Positions 5,415 through 7,560 of a DNA stretch of 7,560 nucleotides are shown in pieces. A program made the position numbers and the translations under genes. The stretch comes from Paracoccaceae bacterium. GTDB taxonomy: Bacteria > Pseudomonadota > Alphaproteobacteria > Rhodobacterales > Rhodobacteraceae. Position 1 is the stretch's first letter, and each line of letters opens with the position of its first letter. The notes under the pieces were generated by a model, which saw nothing but the letters and a program-made list of their open reading frames with translations, was not told the DNA's origin and did not search any database. The stretch covers positions 1 through 7,560 of the forward strand of contig RFUP01000101.1 in NCBI GenBank assembly GCA_009922885.1. The letters are read 5' to 3'.

Positions 5415-6929
5415 TTAGCGCGGGAACAATGGCTTGAGCGCTTTACGGGCGAGTTTGCCATTGGCGTTATGGGGCAGAGCGGGCAGGCGGACCCAGGCGC
5501 GGGGCTGCTTGTAACGCGCGAGGCGTTCTTCGGCCCATGCGGCAAGCGCGGCCTCGTCGAGGTCGGTATCGGAGACGTAGAAAGCCGCGATCACCAGCGT
5601 ATCGGCTTTGATCTCGATATCGGTCACACCGATCTCTTTCAAACCGGGAAAGGCGTGCATGGCGGTTTCGATTTCGAGGGGCGAGACGCGGAATCCTCCG
5701 GCGTTCATCATGTCGTCGTGGCGGCCGGAGTAGGAGATATGGCCCGCCTCATCCATCACGCCGCGATCTCCAGTCAGGAACCAGCCGTTCTGGAGGCGCG
5801 CAGCGGTTTCTTCGGGCGCACCGAGGTAGCCCAGCATGAGGCCCGGATCCTCGGTGTTGACGGCGATGATGCCTTCTTCACCCAGCGGCACGGGATTGCC
5901 TTCTTCATCCACCAAGGCCACGTGGCGGCCCTTTTGGGGGCGGCCAAGGCTGTTTTCATGGGCGGGTTCGGCGGGGCAGCCGGAAATGAAGGTGGAAAGC
6001 TCGGACATGCCGAAGGCTTCGTAAACCGGACGGCCCGTGGCGGCTTCCCATTCGCTGCGGATGCGCGGCGAAAGCTTTTCGCCTGCGGCGAGGCCGTGCC
6101 GAAGTTTCGGCAGGTCGAGATCGGGATGGGACGACAGAAGCTTGCGGTAAACGCCAGGGGCGGCCGCGAAAATCGTGGCATCGTGGCGCTTCAGAAGGAG
6201 GGGCAGGGCGGAGGGATCAAGGCCTGAGGCGGGAATGATCGCGGTCGCCCCAACGCTCCACGGGTCCATGAGGCCAGTGCCTAGCGTGAAGGTCCAGTTG
6301 AAGGCGCCCGCATGGCAGAGACGGTCTTCTTCCGAGAGGCCATACCAGCCTTCGTGCATCATCCCGCGTGCCCAGATCGCACGGTGGGCGTGCTGCACGG
6401 CGCGGGATTTTCCGGAGGTACCGGACGTGTAGATGATATAGGCGCGGCGATTGGGATCACCCATTGCGAACTCCGCTGGCGGCAAGTCTCGCATGGCTGA
6501 CAGATCATCGACCGTGAGCGTGGGCAGGTCGGTTTCAGCGCAGGCCACATCTGGGGCTTTGAGGATGCCGGCGGGGGAAAGTTCGGCAATCATCTTCGCG
6601 GTTTCTGGTGCGGTCAGCATGGCCGAGGTGGGCACAGGAACCATGCCAGCCGCGATGGCACCCAGATAGGCCACAGGGAAATCGACTGTATTGCCGAGGC
6701 GCATGAGAAGGATGTCGCCTTCTTTGAACCCTGCCTCTTTCAGACCCGTTGCCGTGCCGAGAACCGCAGATTTTAGCCGCGCGTAGCTCCATCTGTCGGC
6801 CTTGCTGGGCGAGACGACGGCGAGGGCCACCTTGCTGGCCAGACGGTCAGCATGGGTCAGCACATGGGCTGCGAAATTGAACGGTGCGGGGCAAGCAGGC
6901 CAAGGCCGGCGATCAACGATGGAGAGCAT
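5415..6929 (-). CDS. AMP-dependent acyl-CoA synthetase / ligase (class I adenylate-forming enzyme)
   Basis: A 504-residue ANL-superfamily enzyme that should activate a carboxylic acid with ATP and load it onto CoA. Core motifs occur in order: the ATP phosphate loop YTSGTSGKSR (167-176), the adenine motif YEAFGMSE (303-310), the ribose-binding GDRG (387-390), the hinge region RHDDMMNAGGFRV (403-415), and the C-terminal NANGK block with the adenylation lysine Lys492. Length and the RHDD hinge resemble medium-chain/aryl acyl-CoA ligases; the acid substrate is not predictable by eye. The frame is open upstream to 7244, but that would overlap most of the divergent regulator, and the extra residues are low-complexity antisense read-out. 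The ATG at 6929 gives the expected N-terminus. No Shine-Dalgarno sequence precedes it, so the mRNA may be leaderless or a nearby start may be used. It is the first gene of the probable synthetase-DsbA-channel operon. Confidence 0.94.
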   Translation of the reverse strand: MLSIVDRRPWPACPAPFNFAAHVLTHADRLASKVALAVVSPSKADRWSYARLKSAVLGTATGLKEAGFKEGDILLMRLGNTVDFPVAYLGAIAAGMVPVPTSAMLTAPETAKMIAELSPAGILKAPDVACAETDLPTLTVDDLSAMRDLPPAEFAMGDPNRRAYIIYTSGTSGKSRAVQHAHRAIWARGMMHEGWYGLSEEDRLCHAGAFNWTFTLGTGLMDPWSVGATAIIPASGLDPSALPLLLKRHDATIFAAAPGVYRKLLSSHPDLDLPKLRHGLAAGEKLSPRIRSEWEAATGRPVYEAFGMSELSTFISGCPAEPAHENSLGRPQKGRHVALVDEEGNPVPLGEEGIIAVNTEDPGLMLGYLGAPEETAARLQNGWFLTGDRGVMDEAGHISYSGRHDDMMNAGGFRVSPLEIETAMHAFPGLKEIGVTDIEIKADTLVIAAFYVSDTDLDEAALAAWAEERLARYKQPRAWVRLPALPHNANGKLARKALKPLFPR

Positions 6930-6994
6930 GCCAGTGGTCGTAGGATGCTGCGCGGCCCGTTGCAAGAGGGGGCTTTCACGGCTAGAGACAGGCC
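6930..6994. promoter_or_regulatory. Divergent promoter region with symmetric -35/-10 layout
   Basis: These 65 bp separate the synthetase and regulator starts. A self-complementary TTGCAA (6960-6965) can serve as -35 on both strands. Rightward, a 17-bp spacer leads to TAGAGA (6983-6988) as -10, with 6 nt to the ATG at 6995. Leftward, a 17-bp spacer leads to TACGAC (6937-6942), with 7 nt to the ATG at 6929. Both -10 candidates match the TATAAT consensus at only 3 of 6 positions, so this is suggestive. The equal spacing and the lack of ribosome-binding sites before either ATG point the same way. An autoregulatory site of the XRE-cupin protein would be expected here. Confidence 0.35.
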
Positions 6995-7560
6995 ATGTCA
7001 ACGAGCGACCCGAAAGCACTGATCCGTATTGCCCGCGAGAATGGCGGGGAGGCCCATGTCGAGCCGCTCGACTTGGGGCAACGTGTTCGCGCCCTGCGGA
7101 AAGAACGGAATTGGACGCTCGAACAAGCCGCTCAACAAGCTGGATTGGCGCGCTCGACGCTTTCGAAGATCGAGAACGGGCAGATGAGCCCAACCTATGA
7201 CGCTTTGAAGAAGTTGGCAGCGGGTTTGAGCCTTTCGGTGCCACAACTCTTTACGCCGCCGCAGGCAGATCAGGTGACTGGCCGCATGGCAGTTACCCGC
7301 TCAGGTTCAGGGGCGGCGCATCCGACGGCGACTTACGAGCACGAGCTTTTGGCCGAGAGCCTGACCAAGAAGCAGATGCTGCCCTACCGCGCGCGGATCC
7401 GGGCGCGGAAGATGGAAGAATTCGAAGGCTGGGTGCGCCATGACGGCGAGGAATTTCTCTATGTGCTGACCGGTGTGATCCGGCTTTACACTGAGTTCTA
7501 CGAGCCTGTCGAAATGCGGCGCGGTGATAGCGCGTATTACGATGCCTCGATGGGGCACAA
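6995..7560 (+). CDS. XRE family transcriptional regulator with cupin domain (3' end beyond the window)
   Basis: The first 188 residues of an XRE-cupin regulator, most of a protein usually near 190-220 aa. After a polar leader of about 26 residues comes an XRE helix-turn-helix (27-86). It contains LGQRVRALRKERNWTLEQAA, the turn QQAGLA, the recognition helix RSTLSKIENG (53-62), and the SPTYDALKKLAAGL trailer. A cupin_2 beta-barrel begins near 140, with HDGEEFLYVLTGVIRLY and a Gly-Asp turn (RRGDSAYYD) visible before the edge; this is the usual ligand-sensing domain. Such proteins commonly control an adjacent metabolic operon and themselves, here probably the divergent synthetase operon (inference). 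A TAG stop lies in frame at 6983, so 6995 is the first possible ATG. It has no Shine-Dalgarno sequence, which would suit a leaderless transcript. Confidence 0.92.
   Translation, partial: MSTSDPKALIRIARENGGEAHVEPLDLGQRVRALRKERNWTLEQAAQQAGLARSTLSKIENGQMSPTYDALKKLAAGLSLSVPQLFTPPQADQVTGRMAVTRSGSGAAHPTATYEHELLAESLTKKQMLPYRARIRARKMEEFEGWVRHDGEEFLYVLTGVIRLYTEFYEPVEMRRGDSAYYDASMGH

Noticed and set aside
5400..6227. 275-codon open frame on the + strand inside the acyl-CoA synthetase
   Set aside because: Gly/Ala-rich, no motif, no ribosome-binding site; wholly contained opposite a gene with all ANL motifs.
6930..7244. N-terminal extension of the synthetase to an ATG at 7244
   Set aside because: The added 105 residues are Ser/Arg-rich antisense read-out of the XRE helix-turn-helix gene. 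The family N-terminus begins near 6929.
1..7560. tRNA, rRNA, CRISPR array, insertion sequence, phage or attachment-site signals
   Set aside because: None seen: no spaced direct repeats, no transposase or integrase frame, no tRNA-like cloverleaf; composition looks uniform throughout.

Overview
The window is ordinary, densely packed chromosomal DNA from a GC-rich bacterium. Protein flavour (YitT-type membrane protein, FrnE-like DsbA, XRE-cupin regulators, acyl-CoA ligases), codon use and tight spacing best fit an alphaproteobacterium, probably Rhodobacterales/Roseobacter group. This placement is inference; there is no rRNA or other marker gene. Eight genes cover almost all of the sequence, and two of them run off the ends.

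Left part (1-3009): a membrane-anchored penicillin-acylase-family Ntn hydrolase reads left off the window edge from 482. It is divergent from a GarR/3-hydroxyisobutyrate-dehydrogenase-like reductase (565-1428). That gene converges, with only 2 bp between stop codons, on a YitT-family membrane protein (2045-1431). The YitT gene is divergent from a class II glutamine amidotransferase of the EgtC/YafJ type (2221-3009), whose start is fixed by the Met-Cys N-terminus.

Right part (3010-7560): the amidotransferase converges, with 5 bp between stops, on a leftward series of genes. Read in transcription order these are an AMP-forming acyl-CoA synthetase (6929-5415), a FrnE-like DsbA thioredoxin-fold protein (5357-4707), a minimal two-TM potassium channel (4700-4317) and a Bcr/CflA-type MFS exporter (4220-3015). 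The first three look like one operon, with gaps of 57 and 6 bp and the channel's ribosome-binding site inside the last codons of the dsbA-like gene; the exporter, after 96 bp, may or may not belong to it. Divergent from the synthetase is an XRE-cupin transcription factor (6995 to the right edge), the obvious candidate regulator of the synthetase operon.

No mobile element, CRISPR array, tRNA, rRNA or clear intrinsic terminator was seen. The most interesting signals are small. The synthetase/regulator promoter region has a symmetric layout that would make both mRNAs leaderless or nearly so, and neither gene has a Shine-Dalgarno sequence. There is also a perfect 6-4-6 palindrome between the YitT and amidotransferase genes, an Asn in place of the usual Asp after the channel's GYG filter, and an unusual gene partnership in the synthetase operon. 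I do not see a convincing new multi-gene system here.
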